In this document: in pieces, positions 12,472 to 24,997 of the stretch
How the letters are laid out: each line of letters opens with the position of its first letter
How positions within the stretch are numbered: position 1 is the first letter of the stretch
Assembly: GCA_903813345.2 (NCBI GenBank)
Contig: CAIIXF020000010.1
Coordinates: 6,069,169-6,133,168, forward strand
Origin: Owenia fusiformis
Lineage: Eukaryota; Annelida; Polychaeta; Sabellida; Oweniidae
DNA: 64,000 bases
Direction of reading: 5' to 3'
The notes under the pieces: model-generated
What the model was told of the DNA's origin: nothing
The model's database searches: none
The model's input: the letters and a program-made list of their open reading frames with translations, nothing else
Position numbers and translations under genes: made by a program

Positions 12472-15400
12472 ATGATGTGGCATTTTATATTACACAGTTC
12501 GTTAAATGTAAAAACATTTAACAGACATGTAGCCGTATGTATTCTGTCATATAGAAAAATGTCCAAAGTGTCTTATCGAGTCAGCAGTAAAATTTATGAA
12601 TTCATTCAACAGCATAAGAGACGAGTTGGGTATAACGAATTTCCTTCATCTATAAACACCAATCAAAACACAATCGAAACCAAAGAAATGCAGTATCTGG
12701 TTAATAAGTCCAATGTGAAGATAAAAGAAATATTAGAACTTTACTCCCCAACGGAACTCATGAAAGTGTTAACTAGTTACACCAACGGTGAGTCTAGGAT
12801 TATTAAGGGAGTAGAAAAAACCTGCTGTTGTAGATGTCATGACTGGAACACAACCCAGAGGTTAAACCTTGCTGTGGCATTCTTCAAGTTACATTATATT
12901 CCCATATTGTACATAGACGAGCTACTGCACTATATAACAGAGGAAATCCTAGTAGACAGTACATCTCTCTCATCTGGCCAAATCTTGGAAGTTTTATTCT
13001 TTTGTAGTCTTAATATACACAGATCAAGTGATGTCCTCATGCACTGTATGGAGCAGCAAGTTCTTCAGCATATTGGTTCATTCAGTGTGAATGATCTTGG
13101 TGTAGTTGCCCATACAATGTTCTCATCGAATCACAGTATTAGATCTATAGATCTCCTTGAACAATTTGCACAAACTCTGATCTCATATATTGACAATATA
13201 GACTTTGATATGATGGAAAACATTCTGAAATCACTGAACCATGGTGGCTACTTTAAGTTATCTTTCTATGGTGAATTGGCAGATAAACTCTGTATTAGAG
13301 TACCATCTGTGGGGAATCCATATACACTTATCAGAATGGTGAAAGCGCTCTCTTCAAGAAATTACTACCATAAACACTTGATGACTCTTTGTATTGATAA
13401 ATACCTTGAAATGTTCAAAGTTGAAAACTTTAGAATAAAGGACGTAGCAAGAATACTTAATGCAGTATCCCATCTCGACCACACATGTACTCCTAACCAG
13501 ATAGATCAGTTTGTAAGTATAGTTGAAGACTATATACAATGTGGGAACTGTGAACAATGGCCTGAGGAAATGGTGGATATAGTTGCCTCCATGCTGACAA
13601 TGGACACTGCCACAGAGAGCATGCTACAAGCTGTCACTGATAGAAAGTTCGTCAAGAAACTAAGTAGTAAGTAAGATTTCTATTAGAGAAGGGTTTAAAA
13701 GTAAATGTTCAGTTCCCTTCACCGTTCTCAAGCTACACATCCTGACATGAAAATGTTCATGGTTTTCAGTTTAACTCTTTTGAAACAGATAAAATATGAA
13801 CTTACCGATAAATCATGCCCTATAAATTACTGTATTGGCTAGCTGGATTCATAATGTCATAAGACAATATTTCCTATCAAGAATTCCTAATTTTCAAAAA
13901 CTTCTCATAATTTTGTAAATATTCATTTTTTTTTTTTTTTAAGGTTAAGTTTTATTTCTTTGCATAATTTTATATAACAATATTTAACATACTAGGAAGG
14001 CCGAGGTAAAATTACATTGTTGGCCTCCCTATTAAATAAAAGTAGCAAAATAAAGTTGATATAAGTGGTTTCAGACATGTATTGTAAATGTATTGTTTAT
14101 AAGAGTCTCAGTGGCCACAGTTGAGATGATGATAACAATAGTGATGATGATGGTGATGAAATGTTGAGGCTAATGCTAAATGATAGAATCAACAAAATTT
14201 GCCGTAAGGTTCATAATATCAGCATTACATTTATCTGAGAATTTATGATCTCCAAAAAGTATGGTGTGGACTTTATCTACACTATTTAGACTGGCAAATT
14301 CTCTAAAGTTAAAATTTTGCAGCTCTTGTAGTTTTTGGGTAAAGATTGACCTTGTTCCAGTTGATAGAGGGCAGTAAAGTAATAAATGGGACTTGGTTTG
14401 CTGGGCATGTCCACAAGGGCAACTTGGGTCTGGATAGTTGTTGAAATTGTGCCTAAAAAAGTCTGATTTAAGTGCTAGGTCTGCTCTTAAACGGTTTAGT
14501 TTAATTTCAATAGATCGATTTAAGTTCAATTTTGTTGTCAACACAGACCTAGGGTTTGGGTTATATTTGGTTTTCTTATACCTTGACTTGAAGGCTGATA
14601 TTGAGGGGCTGCGTTTAACTTCAGGTGAAATCATTTTCCATATTCTTATTGGTGCTATGGCAGGAGAGTTTGTAAATTTCATTGAAGATTTTGCTGGAAT
14701 ATTATATTCGTGCTGGGCACGAAGTACACGCTCTGTACCTGGATTTTTAAGTTCATTGTATATAGATTGTACGTAACTAGGAGTCTTGTTTTTGGATACC
14801 TTATACATTAGAGTTGCCATTTTTTCTTCTCTTCTCTGACTTAGTGTCTTCCAGTTAAGTGAATTTAAGACTTTGATTTCAGAGGAGCCCTTAATGGCCC
14901 CAGAGACTAACAAGGCAGCTCTGTAGTGTAACCTATCCAAGGTATTTAGGGCATAATGTGGTGAACAATTATAAAAGATTGATCCGAATTCTAATTTTGG
15001 CAAAATGAACGATAGGTACATTCTTTCAAGGTGTTTGGATGAAATTTTATTTTTCAATGCTGTAAGTGGATTTAGCATTTTATCAATTTTGACTTTTAAC
15101 TGGGCTATATGTTCTTTGAAGTCAAGGTGGTTATCTAAGATAACTCCAAGATGTTTATGATAATTTACTCTTTCAATTATTCTGTTGCTCAAGGTCAAAA
15201 TAGGAAAGTTTCTTACATTTTGAGTAGATTTGGAAAAAATTATCTCTTTGGTTTTCGTGGGCTTAAAGTTAAGCCCCCAAACCCTTGACCAGTCATAGAC
15301 ATTGTCTAGATCATGTTGTAATAATGTATTTGATGTTAAAACATTTTCAAACTTGTGAACGGGGACATATATAGAAGTATCGTCAGCATAAATATAACAT

Positions 15401-18400
15401 TTTGATTGGATGACCTCTGGGAGATCATTTATAAATAGCAGAAATAGGATGGGGCCTAGAATAGAGCCTTGAGGCACACCAGAGTTTATAAAATTTTCTT
15501 CAGAGAATTCGGATAAAGATCCATGTAAATATTCATATGTGCAACCTATGACAATAAAGGTTTGCTATAAAATCTGTTTTCACAAAGACTTATGTTCTTT
15601 ATTGTTTTTAGAATCTCCAGGAAAAGACAAAGGGAATAGGATGCTGTTGATTGACAGGTGTTTGGCTTTTAACTCCACCCATTTTGAAGATAGGTCATTA
15701 CGTGTACCTGAGGTAAGGTATAAGTTTCTAAACCATATGAGCTTTAACTTAATTTGACCACACACAAGAATAGATCAGTGTCATGATAGGCAGTTGTTTA
15801 GGACAGATTCATACAAAATGGATGCAAAATCTTGATATTTGCCATTTGGTCACCATAAAAATTTGAGAAATTCACAATGAGTCACATAGAGATGTATCAT
15901 TATACTTTGCTTTCAGGCATATCTAGCTACATTGCCGGCCAATGTATTTGCACAGTCACACTTCGAGGCCAAGAGAACTGGTCTTCCACATTTAGTACAG
16001 TACCTCACTTCAATGTATGGGCATAGGGCAGTGAAATGGCATGCCATCTTGGACCATTTTAAAACTATGGGTGAGATATTTCATTGCTTTTCCTTTCAAA
16101 TGAGACTTTTAACAACAATACAGTTAACTGACATATCACTGCTATTTAGAATGTCAGTTTATTTTTAAAAGTCATTATTTCATTTATCGATTTTAGGGGG
16201 CTCCTGTTGAGGTCCATGTAGGTATCATAACATATTGATGTATTTTAAAATAAGATGAGAGCTGGTCTTATGTACTTCTTATTAGCATGTATGTCTTACA
16301 GTTACAGTTCAGTAAAACATGTCCAATTTGAATGCCTTTGGGACAGGCCAAAAGTGTTCGGATTAGTACACATGTCAAGGTTTAATGAATATGTTAGTCA
16401 TTGATAGGAGATGAAAAATTTGGGACTGAGAAAATGTGTTCACATTGAGGGGTGTTTGGATAAGAGAGGTGTTCGGATACAGGTTTCACTGTATATGTAT
16501 CTGGGATTCAAGGGTTGGATCCAGGAACCAACAAGGGGGTGCATATTTGAAGTCTGAAAAAAAATTCCGCACTGGCTCAGAAAAATTTTTATCCTGATAA
16601 TTTGGCCTAAAGTTCAAAATTAAGACCTTAAAAGGCCCATTTTTGTCCATAAAGGCTCATTAAACGGGCCTTCATAAAAGTCTTGGGTCCCCCAGTGGAT
16701 TCCTACTGAATATGTAATTTGGTGGGACCTGTTTCTGTTCATTTACATCAGACAGTTCTTTGTGACATATTTCAGACATTGAAATAAGACTAGATGAAGA
16801 CAATCAGCCAATAGAATTCAATGATGAAAAGAGTCCATATACTAAATTCCAAAGGACAAGGGACATTTCACAAGACACTATGAAGAACATTGTAGCTTCA
16901 GTAGAGAACTCAATTACATTCAAGCTACAGAGTGAGATGGAACAGGAGAATGCTAAGCAAAATGATGAAAAGGCCTGGTAAGAAAAATAGCACTCTAGAC
17001 GCCACTGCATTTTTACATTTGGCAATTTTGGGGTTATTTAATATGAATGCATGTAGCATTATACCATATTTGTAACATTTCTTTCATTTTTTTACCCTTA
17101 AATACATGCTTATTTCTCACAGATTTAGAACATTCCCTTCACTCAAGATAGAATATCAAATTTACTCAAAATAGAATATGCAATTTACTCAAAATAGAAT
17201 ATGCAATTTACCCAAAATAGAATATGAGGTTTTAAAATGAAGCTTCTATGTACCATGTATAGACCATTTAAAGCAATTTCATTAGATTACAATATTTTAA
17301 GAACATTACAAAAATCAAGCAATTGTATATATATCTTACACATATTTTAGCCACCTAGATGGAAGAATATTGGAGCCTATTGATACCATTGATAACAAAT
17401 GTAGACGGTGAGCAACATTAAATTCATTGTGTCTTAAGCATTCCTAAAGTTATTCAGCATTGAAAGTGAAAGCATAAAACATTCCCCAATATTGTACAAA
17501 ATATCACAATACAGGAAAACCTGTGTGTATGTGGACACCTCTTCAAAGTGATTTTTATTAGTTTTGGCATTGGTCTCTCCAGGTGGAATCTTCCGGTTTA
17601 TTCCAGTTGTAGTCTCTTAGCCAGGTCTCCCTATGTATGAAATATGTTGTAGTTACATAACAATAAGGAAAACTGGCTAAATTATTTTGTGATGTAAATA
17701 CCTTCTTTTTGTCCATCCAGAGTCGCAGTGGTTCTCCTGGGCTTCAACCAATGTTGTAGCAATAACAGCAGGAGGCTCCTTGGCATGACTAAGTTGAAGC
17801 TGAAACATCTACGCATGGCTGGCTATCATGTTCTTATTGTGAGTAAATAATAATACAGATAATATTGAATATTTATTGAGTACATTCACACCCCTGAGGG
17901 TCAGGTACAAAGAAAGTGTAATACATAAAAAGAGTATATATGATTTAACACTAGACTACCATAAACTACATATAATATATGCCTAACTGTAAAATGTAGA
18001 ATATGAGTTACTACAAAATGTTTTTGTACATACATGTTAACAGTGTTACCTGTTAGCTGTTGACGTCACTCAGTACAGTTTTAGAGTACACACTTTTATG
18101 AATAGAGAAAGATAATAGAGACGTTTTCTCTTTTTTTCAACTTGTTAGAACAGTCTGTGCATTTCTGTGACACTATGTGCAATACTATACGTCGTACACA
18201 TAGATAAATCTGTACTTTAATGAACAAGTATTTGTGAAGAGTAAGGTCTATTCCTCGTGTGTCTAACGTAAAGTAGATGTACATGTAAATTAAAGTACAC
18301 GCACATGTTTAAAGTAATGTACATGATTCACTTAAATTAACATTGTTGTAGAGTTTTTCTTAATAACTCAATGTGAACAGAATTTTAAAAAATAAAGTGG

Positions 18401-18552
18401 ATATTCCTGAATGTGTATTCTGCCGAATGCTAATTGAGAATTGTATTTTGCAGGTATCGCCCAAACAGTGCACTCTAATAGACACAGACTCAATTTCAGA
18501 ACAGAGAACACATATCAGAAACTTTATTTTGAAACCACTTGGATTAAAGTAA
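12472..18552 (+). CDS. FASTK-family (FASTKD-like) RAP-domain protein, 604 aa, six exons
   Basis: Exons are 12472-13666, 15927-16070, 16776-16977, 17351-17407, 17721-17838 and 18454-18552, stop TAA. All phases agree. The N-terminus (MMWHFILHSSLNVKTFNRHV...) is hydrophobic to basic and may be a mitochondrial presequence. The helical repeat region is typical of FASTK proteins. The RAP domain spans ~534-600, starting RVAVVLLGF and continuing RLLGMTKLKLKHLRMAGYHV. Exon 2 has a better-looking acceptor 10 bp upstream (TTTCAG/GCATAT), but only the acceptor ending TCTAG at 15926 keeps frame with donor AGTA/GTAAGT. The protein is shorter than its neighbour and lacks an obvious ERPSY-type FAST_2 motif. 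It is the divergently oriented paralogue of 148-5566. Intron 1 contains a LINE insertion. Confidence 0.85.
13927..15523 (-). mobile_element. 5'-truncated non-LTR retrotransposon (LINE) in FASTK intron
   Basis: On the minus strand it encodes the C-terminal part of a reverse transcriptase. An open frame of 433 codons (15477-14176) starts at VPQGSILGPILFLLFINDLP and contains YADDTSIYV. It ends with a Cys/His cluster (CPCG...KSHLLLYCP) typical of Jockey/CR1-like LINE C-termini. A poly(A) tail appears as the T-run 13927-13940. A 13 bp direct repeat TGTAAATATTCAT flanks it (13914-13926 and 15524-15536), which marks target-primed insertion. The endonuclease and most of the fingers domain are missing, so it cannot move by itself. 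The intact long frame suggests a fairly recent insertion. Confidence 0.92.
17140..17228. repeat. Short tandem repeat, ~24-25 bp unit, about 3.5 copies
   Basis: The unit ACTCAAAATAGAATATGCAATTT is repeated with few differences inside intron 3 of the second FASTK gene. Confidence 0.85.
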
Positions 18553-18647
18553 TTTTGTTGTACACTAAAAATATGAATGATAGTATTTTTTGCGTTGCTC
18601 TGCATGTTCTATTTAGTGACTACCTGTTTGTTTTATACAGGTTGTCA

Positions 18648-18653
18648 AATAAA
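18648..18653 (+). terminator. Polyadenylation signal AATAAA
   Basis: AATAAA lies 96 bp after the stop of the 604 aa FASTK gene, the first such hexamer downstream, and is followed by a T-rich stretch. Confidence 0.55.
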
Positions 18654-18689
18654 TAGGTCCTCCCCCTTAATTTTAAGAGAATGAACTTT

Positions 18690-18800
18690 TGTGCATAAAA
18701 GTGCATCTAATTGAGCTAGTCATCTGAAACTTCTTGCGGAGTTGCTCCATGAAGCCTAGTTTTGATTTGCTAAAGAACAATTCAAATATCGTGTACATGT
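18690..18800 (+). repeat. Dispersed repeat, second copy at 38935-39065
   Basis: The block GAGCTAGTCATCTGAAACTT with following TTGCTCCATG and GCTAAAGAACA is shared with 38935-39065 in the same orientation. The second copy continues to TTTTTGTGTCACCCTGTA. No coding capacity; probably a fragment of a transposon end. Confidence 0.65.
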
Positions 18801-20932
18801 AGACAAAAAATGTCTGCAACATTATGTTGATGTTAAAGCTAAGGAGGTGAGAACATACATGTATTTATTTAATACCATGTACATGTAGTGGACGCAAGCT
18901 ACATGTGTACTGATTAGCTATAGATAACGTCTAACTTATATGAGAAAGAGAGACTAACTTTATATGAAGAAACGAGACTATTGAGGCTGATGTAATGCAG
19001 CTAGGTATAAATGGATTGTTATATATTGTTGAATCTGGGTATAAAAGTACCTGTTTCACTTTGATCCACCCAAATTATGGTCATGTAAAATAGATGGCAG
19101 CACACAATTGTATGATCCTGCAATTTTTGATTTGTAAAACACGGGCTTTCAAGAGATACTCGACCCTATAGTCCATGGTATGGCTCATAGCTATTACAAA
19201 TCCGTGGCACCATATATGCATAACGACATTTGAACCGATATTTAGGGAGGGGCATATGTCCTTATGCTTTTAAAATGCCATTTGGTAAAAAATATTAAGG
19301 CTTTCGGGTCGCATTATATCTGTCATCACAAGAGGTCAAAAAACGTGAAACTTTTCATGCGCATTTTAGTGCATTTTATGAGACTCAAATTGTAAATCGA
19401 AACTTATATATAATTTAAAGGATTAGGATTACATAGAAATATAATACTATTTTAACGTAAATGTCATTTTTCAATTAGTGCATTGCACTAGGGTACTTTT
19501 CAACGTTTTATTATTTAGAAAAAAATAAGACAGAGCAGATGTGACCAAATTATGCGAAATATTCAGAAAATCTATAATTAGTAACATATTAGTTTTGTAC
19601 TTATAGAAACAATATATTCACGGAAATATTTCTTGCGTTTTCAAGGGTCAAACAGCGGATTATTGTTAATGATATTTAAAACGTAATCAAATAAAAATAT
19701 AAATGATGTATCATTTAAATAATTAATCTAATTTTGGTATTGGAATGTTTACATTTTTAAACTAGATGATTTGCATCGAGGAATAAAGAAGGCGCAGTCA
19801 AATGCGTCGCAAATATCATAGTGTCACAATGCTGTGCCCCCACAATAAAATAACCATGCAATGTTGTAAAAAAGTAAACATTGAATGCATTATAATATAT
19901 TTCAGTTTTAATTATCGATTGTTCTATAAATGAGAACGCTAGAATGATTGATTAAGAAACCAGAAATCAACGTTCGTGGTTGACGAGTGACTATATTCAG
20001 GACGATTTGATGCAGTAGAGCAAGATTTGTGAAATTCAAGATAGTAATTTAGTTTTTGTTTCGATCATAAATTGACAAATGTTCGTTCTATTCTAAATGT
20101 AAATTTATAAGTGAGAGCCATACTGTCATTAATAAGAACCAGAAACCAACCTTCGTGATGGATGTCCCGATTGGAATTGGGAGAAATTTATAGTGTTGCA
20201 CACATCCAATCTTTCAGACGAGCCTCCGATATTTAAAGAGAACATCGAATCATTTTTTGTAAGACCGGTTCTCTCAATTTTTTCAGCAATCCAACATCTC
20301 TCGTTTCCGATCTTTCCATTCAATTTTAGGAAGCCATACTTCATTTTCTAATTTGTAACTTTTTATCAAATCAGGCATTATTCATTTGTGCACAAACTCT
20401 ATGTCGCAAAAGCCATGCAAATTGCACTTTTACGAATTGTTGTGAGTGTTGTAAGATACATTTTCCTTTCACGTTGTATATTGATTTGGGATAGTTGGAT
20501 TTTCTTTCCATTTGGCAATGAGATCTTAGACATTTCATTTTCCTGCTATGTTTTGTCATTTTTGGTCTTTCGCATTTGGCACTCGTGCGTACATATTCAT
20601 GACATTTTGGATAGAATTTGGGACAAAATGGCTACTCCCAGGCTATATCTCTTTTGTCTTTATATCGGGTATTGCTAGAAAAACTAGTTTCTGGGTGAAA
20701 TCATATGTCACATATGAAGGAGGTAATTTAATTTATACTTGAATACCATGTATTACTCATTTCTGAGTAAATTCTATGCTGAAGAAGTAGTGAAGAAGTT
20801 GAATGCCATTGTTAATGTTTTATGTGGAGTGGTAGTCATTGTCCCTGGGTCGTTGCTAATTGTGAGTACTATCCATACACTTTATTTTAGGGGAGTACAA
20901 GTTTCTTTTAACTTCATTCTATATTCTGTATA

Positions 20933-21476
20933 ATCACTGCTTCCCACCTAGTTACACAGACGTATCGTCAGTGTATCATGGCGGAACTACTTCCGGGACT
21001 AGGTTTCGGTAAGATTTTTTTATTTCCCGATTTACACCTACTTATAAGTCACGTTGTGGATAATAATTTGCCTCGAAGTTAAGGAAGATAGTCTTGTTTG
21101 AGAATGTGTCGATGGTTTTAGGTTTTATATGTTAACAAAGACACAATTCAGGTATTTAGTCCCTCGCTTTTGTTACACTGACGAACGACCAATATCAATG
21201 TACTATTGGCAATATTAATGCCGGTCGTCAGTGTAACAAAAGCGAGGGACTAAATATGTGAAATGCGTCTTCGTTAACATACCAAACCTAAAACCATCGA
21301 CACATTCTTAAACTAGATTATCTCCCATAACTTCGAGCCAAATTATAATCCACATCGTGACTTATAAGTAGATGTAAATCGAGAAATAAAAATATCTTAC
21401 CAAATTCAAATCCCGGAAGTAGTTCAGCCATGATACACTGACGATACGTCTGTGTAACTAGGTGGGTAGTAGTGAT
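20933..21476. repeat. 544 bp foldback with ~260 bp arms
   Basis: The outer arms are ATCACTGCTTCCCACCTAGT and its near complement ending AGTAGTGAT. The arms stay paired with few mismatches up to a short loop near 21200-21215 (AATGTACTATTGG). There is no ORF. Arm identity is high, so the element is young or kept homogeneous. Confidence 0.88.
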
Positions 21477-21592
21477 ACTATTTGAAATTTTATAAAAGGT
21501 ATTTCTTTCAAATAGTGCACTCTGTGATGCTATATTGTTTTTTTTATGTGAGGCGCATCCTATAACGTTTGATTAATCCAAGTTTTTATGTG

Positions 21593-22000
21593 CACGCGGT
21601 CGTAACTTCGACCGTTAATTTGAATTTTTGACCTACCGGATGTTTGAAAATCAAGGATTATGAGTCTCATTCTGCACCGTTTTTCTTCAAACTTGTTCCA
21701 TTCAAAGCATAACAAAAATCCCTTTCTGATGGTACATTATTCTCTTAATAAGAGACCCTACTTCCAGCGGCATTTTGGTCCCCAGCTGTAAGAAGGCCTT
21801 CCGACAATTGGGGACCAAAACGCTGCGTGAACGAGGGACTCTTTACAATCAAGTAATGCACCGACAGAAAGGCAATTTTGTTTTGCTTTTAATGGTATAA
21901 GTTTGAAGAAAAACGGTGCAGTATGAGACTTGCAATCCTTGATTTTCAAGCACCTGGTAGGTCAAAAATTCAAATTAACGGTCGAAGTTAGTACCGCGTG
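21593..22000. repeat. 408 bp foldback with ~200 bp arms
   Basis: The arms start CACGCGGTCGTAACTTCGAC and end GTCGAAGTTAGTACCGCGTG. Inner blocks such as GGTCCCCAGCTGT and ACAATTGGGGACC pair near the centre. It is a different family from the foldback 117 bp upstream. Confidence 0.85.
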
Positions 22001-22733
22001 ATGTGGAGTATGAGGTTTTTTGAGTGCATTTTATACAGTACCACATAATAAGCGAGGAATATACTATACTGAAGAAGTTGTTATATCAGTTACGATTTAT
22101 ATGTGAGGTATTCGTGTTTGTGAGTATATTCATGAGGCTATTATGTTTTTGATTTTTCATGTGAGATGTTACTTTTTTGCGAATGCATTATGTTAGGCAA
22201 TATTACCTGTGATTTATAAACGAATTATTAGTTCTATATAAGAGCTTTCATGAGAGGATTGGTTTATGCGAGTGAATCCAAATGCTATAGTTACTGATTT
22301 TTATTTGAGGTATTTTGTTTTGTTTAATGAACAGTGTTCCTTTTTGTAAAATAATTTCTGGATTTTGCGACCGTTTAAGTTTATGTACTCGAGATGCTGA
22401 AGGATGTGGGGATTATTTTAGGCATTGTCAATTAAATTGCTAAAACTGAAGGCTTTAGGTTTGCAGTGGGATGCTGACCCTTTTAAACGTTAAACGAATT
22501 ATAATATCTATCTCAAAGCATTAAGACCAAATTCTAAATATTGTATATCTAATATACTATTAGTATTGTTTTGAGTATTGGCTCACTATTTGTATTTTTA
22601 TTCAATTTGTGTTGTAATGACTCGAGTATAATGAGGTGCTGCTTGGTGTAATGGTCTTGGAATGATGTTTATACTTAGCTCGTGGGTCGGGAGGGGTTGA
22701 TAGACGTTTGACTTTGGGATTGCTAGTGTTTCG

Positions 22734-22833
22734 TATGTCACCACCAAGAGTGGTATGACATATTGTTATAGCTTCCAACATAAAGTCCATTGACAGTACA
22801 TATTCGGCGTTCGGTGTATGTAACGAATATGCG
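22734..22833 (+). repeat. Dispersed ~100 bp repeat, copy 1 of 3
   Basis: The pattern TATGTCACCACCA...TGACATATTG...TTCGGCG...TGTAACGAAT is shared with 36335-36440 and 48749-48862, all on the plus strand. It gives rise to spurious open frames on the other strand. Confidence 0.7.
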
Positions 22834-23995
22834 TTGGCATTTTGCATGTTAATGCTTTGATATTCCCTTATATTAGTATACTCTTGAACACATTCCATTT
22901 GTTGCTGTGCCTTTTCCATTTCCACTTGTGCGTTCATGTTTTGTTACTTCAGAATTCTGATTTTTTATTAATGTGTAACAAACAGTATAATATAACAACA
23001 ATTATATTTGTCACTGCGATGCATTACATCGATTCATTTTTACATTATTGCCGACATTTCTCAAAGATCCATGTAGTCAAATGTTGAAGATATGGTCCTT
23101 ATATAAGCAACTAATTCATGTTCAACCATATGCAACAATTTTCAATCGCAGACGGTATTAGACAAAGAAGAACAACGAGTCTCCCTTTATTGGCAAATGA
23201 CCCCTGAATACGGCTGTCCATATCTCAAAATGTATTACAACTAATTTAGTAAAAAACTAACATATTATAACCATATGTTATTCACAGGTAATAAAGGTGC
23301 CAATATATTGATTGCTTCACCAATATCTCCGAAACGACATAAAATGTTGAAACCTTGATTTTTTATATATAAGGTATTTCAAGGAACACATACCGCAAAA
23401 TTATAGCCAAGAAACTTGATGTATATATTAAAAATATTTTCATGTGATTTTCTTTTAATGTTTGTACTTTAAATTATGAAAAAAATACGAAAAACGTTTT
23501 ACACGTTTTTTGACCCCTGATAATGACATGCATTATTCGGCCTAAAAGCCCGCCGTATTTATCACGGCTATACAAAAATAAAACGCGGGACACATGTAGG
23601 TATCTAAATATAAGCTCAAATATCATTATGCAGATATGGTGCCACCAACTCCTTAATTAGACGTCCTAGAAATTTCATACCGTGGACTAGTATCTACGTA
23701 TCTATCGTATAAGCAAAAGCTACTACCAAACAGAAATTACAATCAAATCAATCCATACAACAGATATATTGACATTTAACTGTCCTTGAGATTTAGTTTT
23801 ACAGTTTTGTTTATCTGTGTCGCCTTTAAATTCCGAGATAGTCTTAACATATAATGAACATGATGTTAAACCTAACTTGTACTCTAAATTGTTATGGTTT
23901 GTATTTAAATGCTGTTTTACAATTACAAATTACTGTCTGTTTCTTAGTTACTCTAGCTGTTCTCAGACCTGTACACTTATTTATCTTATACACAG

Positions 23996-24154
23996 TCACA
24001 TTTGATCTACGGCAATCGCATGGCGGCCGTAGCATTTCAAAATCTAGAAAAATATGCAGCATTAGATTATAAGCAGCATGATGTAGATTTTCTATATCGA
24101 TTTTGTGAAGCTACATGTACGGCCGCCGTACGCCCACCGTAGAGCAAATGTGAA
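23996..24154. repeat. ~160 bp palindromic MITE with TCACATTTG ends
   Basis: GTCACATTTGATCTACGGC and GCGGCCGTAGC on the left pair with GCTACATGTACGGCCGC and CCGTAGAGCAAATGTGA on the right. Similar ends occur at 30520-30585 and in the 63442-63768 elements, which points to a family with TCACATTTG termini. Confidence 0.75.
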
Positions 24155-24243
24155 TGAGGCTTTACTGTGTATTCGAACATGACTATATTAACGCCTTCTA
24201 TAAATTAAACTGTAAACAAAGTCAACATTTCATGTTCGAATCG

Positions 24244-24385
24244 TAATATAGACCTCAGACCAGGTGTAATATCGTCGAATACACCCCATAGGGCTAGGCA
24301 CAAAAGCTTTCGAACCAGAAAACGTTTGTGCCTTGCCCTGCGGGGTGTATTCGACAATATTACCCCTGCTCTGAGGTCTATATTT
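24244..24385. repeat. 142 bp palindromic element
   Basis: Left arm AATATAGACCTCAGACCAGG and right arm CCTGCTCTGAGGTCTATATT continue through matching GTCGAATACACCCC and GGGGTGTATTCGAC blocks to a centre near 24315. Confidence 0.85.
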
Positions 24386-24791
24386 CTTAATACCTGTATT
24401 CATGTGGTTGTTCACATTGACAGATTTTGTTAAACTAAGTAAATAAATATTTATAATGTTATATTTTATTTGTTATCTGCCAATGTCATTTTCAACATCA
24501 CACACCAAATTAAAACATTAGAATTGCAACTTTGTATTTTTCGATACACAAACCAAAAATTTATTCCCAAGAATTTATCTAAATGCAAAAACGTACTTCT
24601 CACCTGTAAAATTAAAAAAGTCTGGGAATATCTTTAAGTCATGGAAAATATACTTACTTATACAGAAAACCTTTCTAGACAAGGGAATGCACTGGTACTG
24701 CACTCTTAAACTATTTAGATGCGTTTCGGTAACTAAATATCGGAACCCCGAAGATACAATTGTCACCAGTTTTTATCACTGTGTTAGTATC

Positions 24792-24997
24792 AAAATGTAC
24801 ACGTTTGCCGACAAATAATTCAGAAGACGATAGAATCATCATATGATACCTAACTTTTGTTACATAAACGGAACTTCAAAAACGGTTAATTTTTAACTGC
24901 ATTTTTAACTCGCTTCCGTTTACGTAAATTGATAGTGAGGTATTGCATCGATGATTCTGTTGTCTTCTGAACTATTTTTCGTAAACGTGTAGATTTT
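24792..24997. repeat. ~206 bp palindromic element
   Basis: AAAATGTACACGTTT pairs with AAACGTGTAGATTTT. AATTCAGAAGACGATAGAATC pairs with GATTCTGTTGTCTTCTGAA, and the centre is AATTTTTAACTGC. No ORF. Confidence 0.75.

Larger units (their letters stand above)
19169..23690. mobile_element. ~4.5 kb segment bounded by long, diverged inverted arms
   Basis: The left arm (19169 to ~19680) and right arm (~23190-23690) match as reverse complements in several blocks: AGTCCATGGTATG with CATACCGTGGACT, GTGGCACCATATATGCATAA with its counterpart at 23628-23647, and GGTCAAAAAACGTG with CACGTTTTTTGACC. The arms are clearly diverged, so this is an old element or a pair of inverted copies. No transposase was found between them. 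Two foldbacks (20933-21476, 21593-22000) and a dispersed repeat lie inside. Confidence 0.5.

Noticed and set aside
15580-15765. Minus-strand frame as an upstream part of the LINE reverse transcriptase
   Set aside because: The target-site duplication places the LINE boundary at 15523, so this frame is host intron sequence.
22602-22937. Minus-strand 111-codon frame resembling a Gln-rich protein
   Set aside because: It overlaps a dispersed repeat found at two other places and lacks splice signals or family resemblance.
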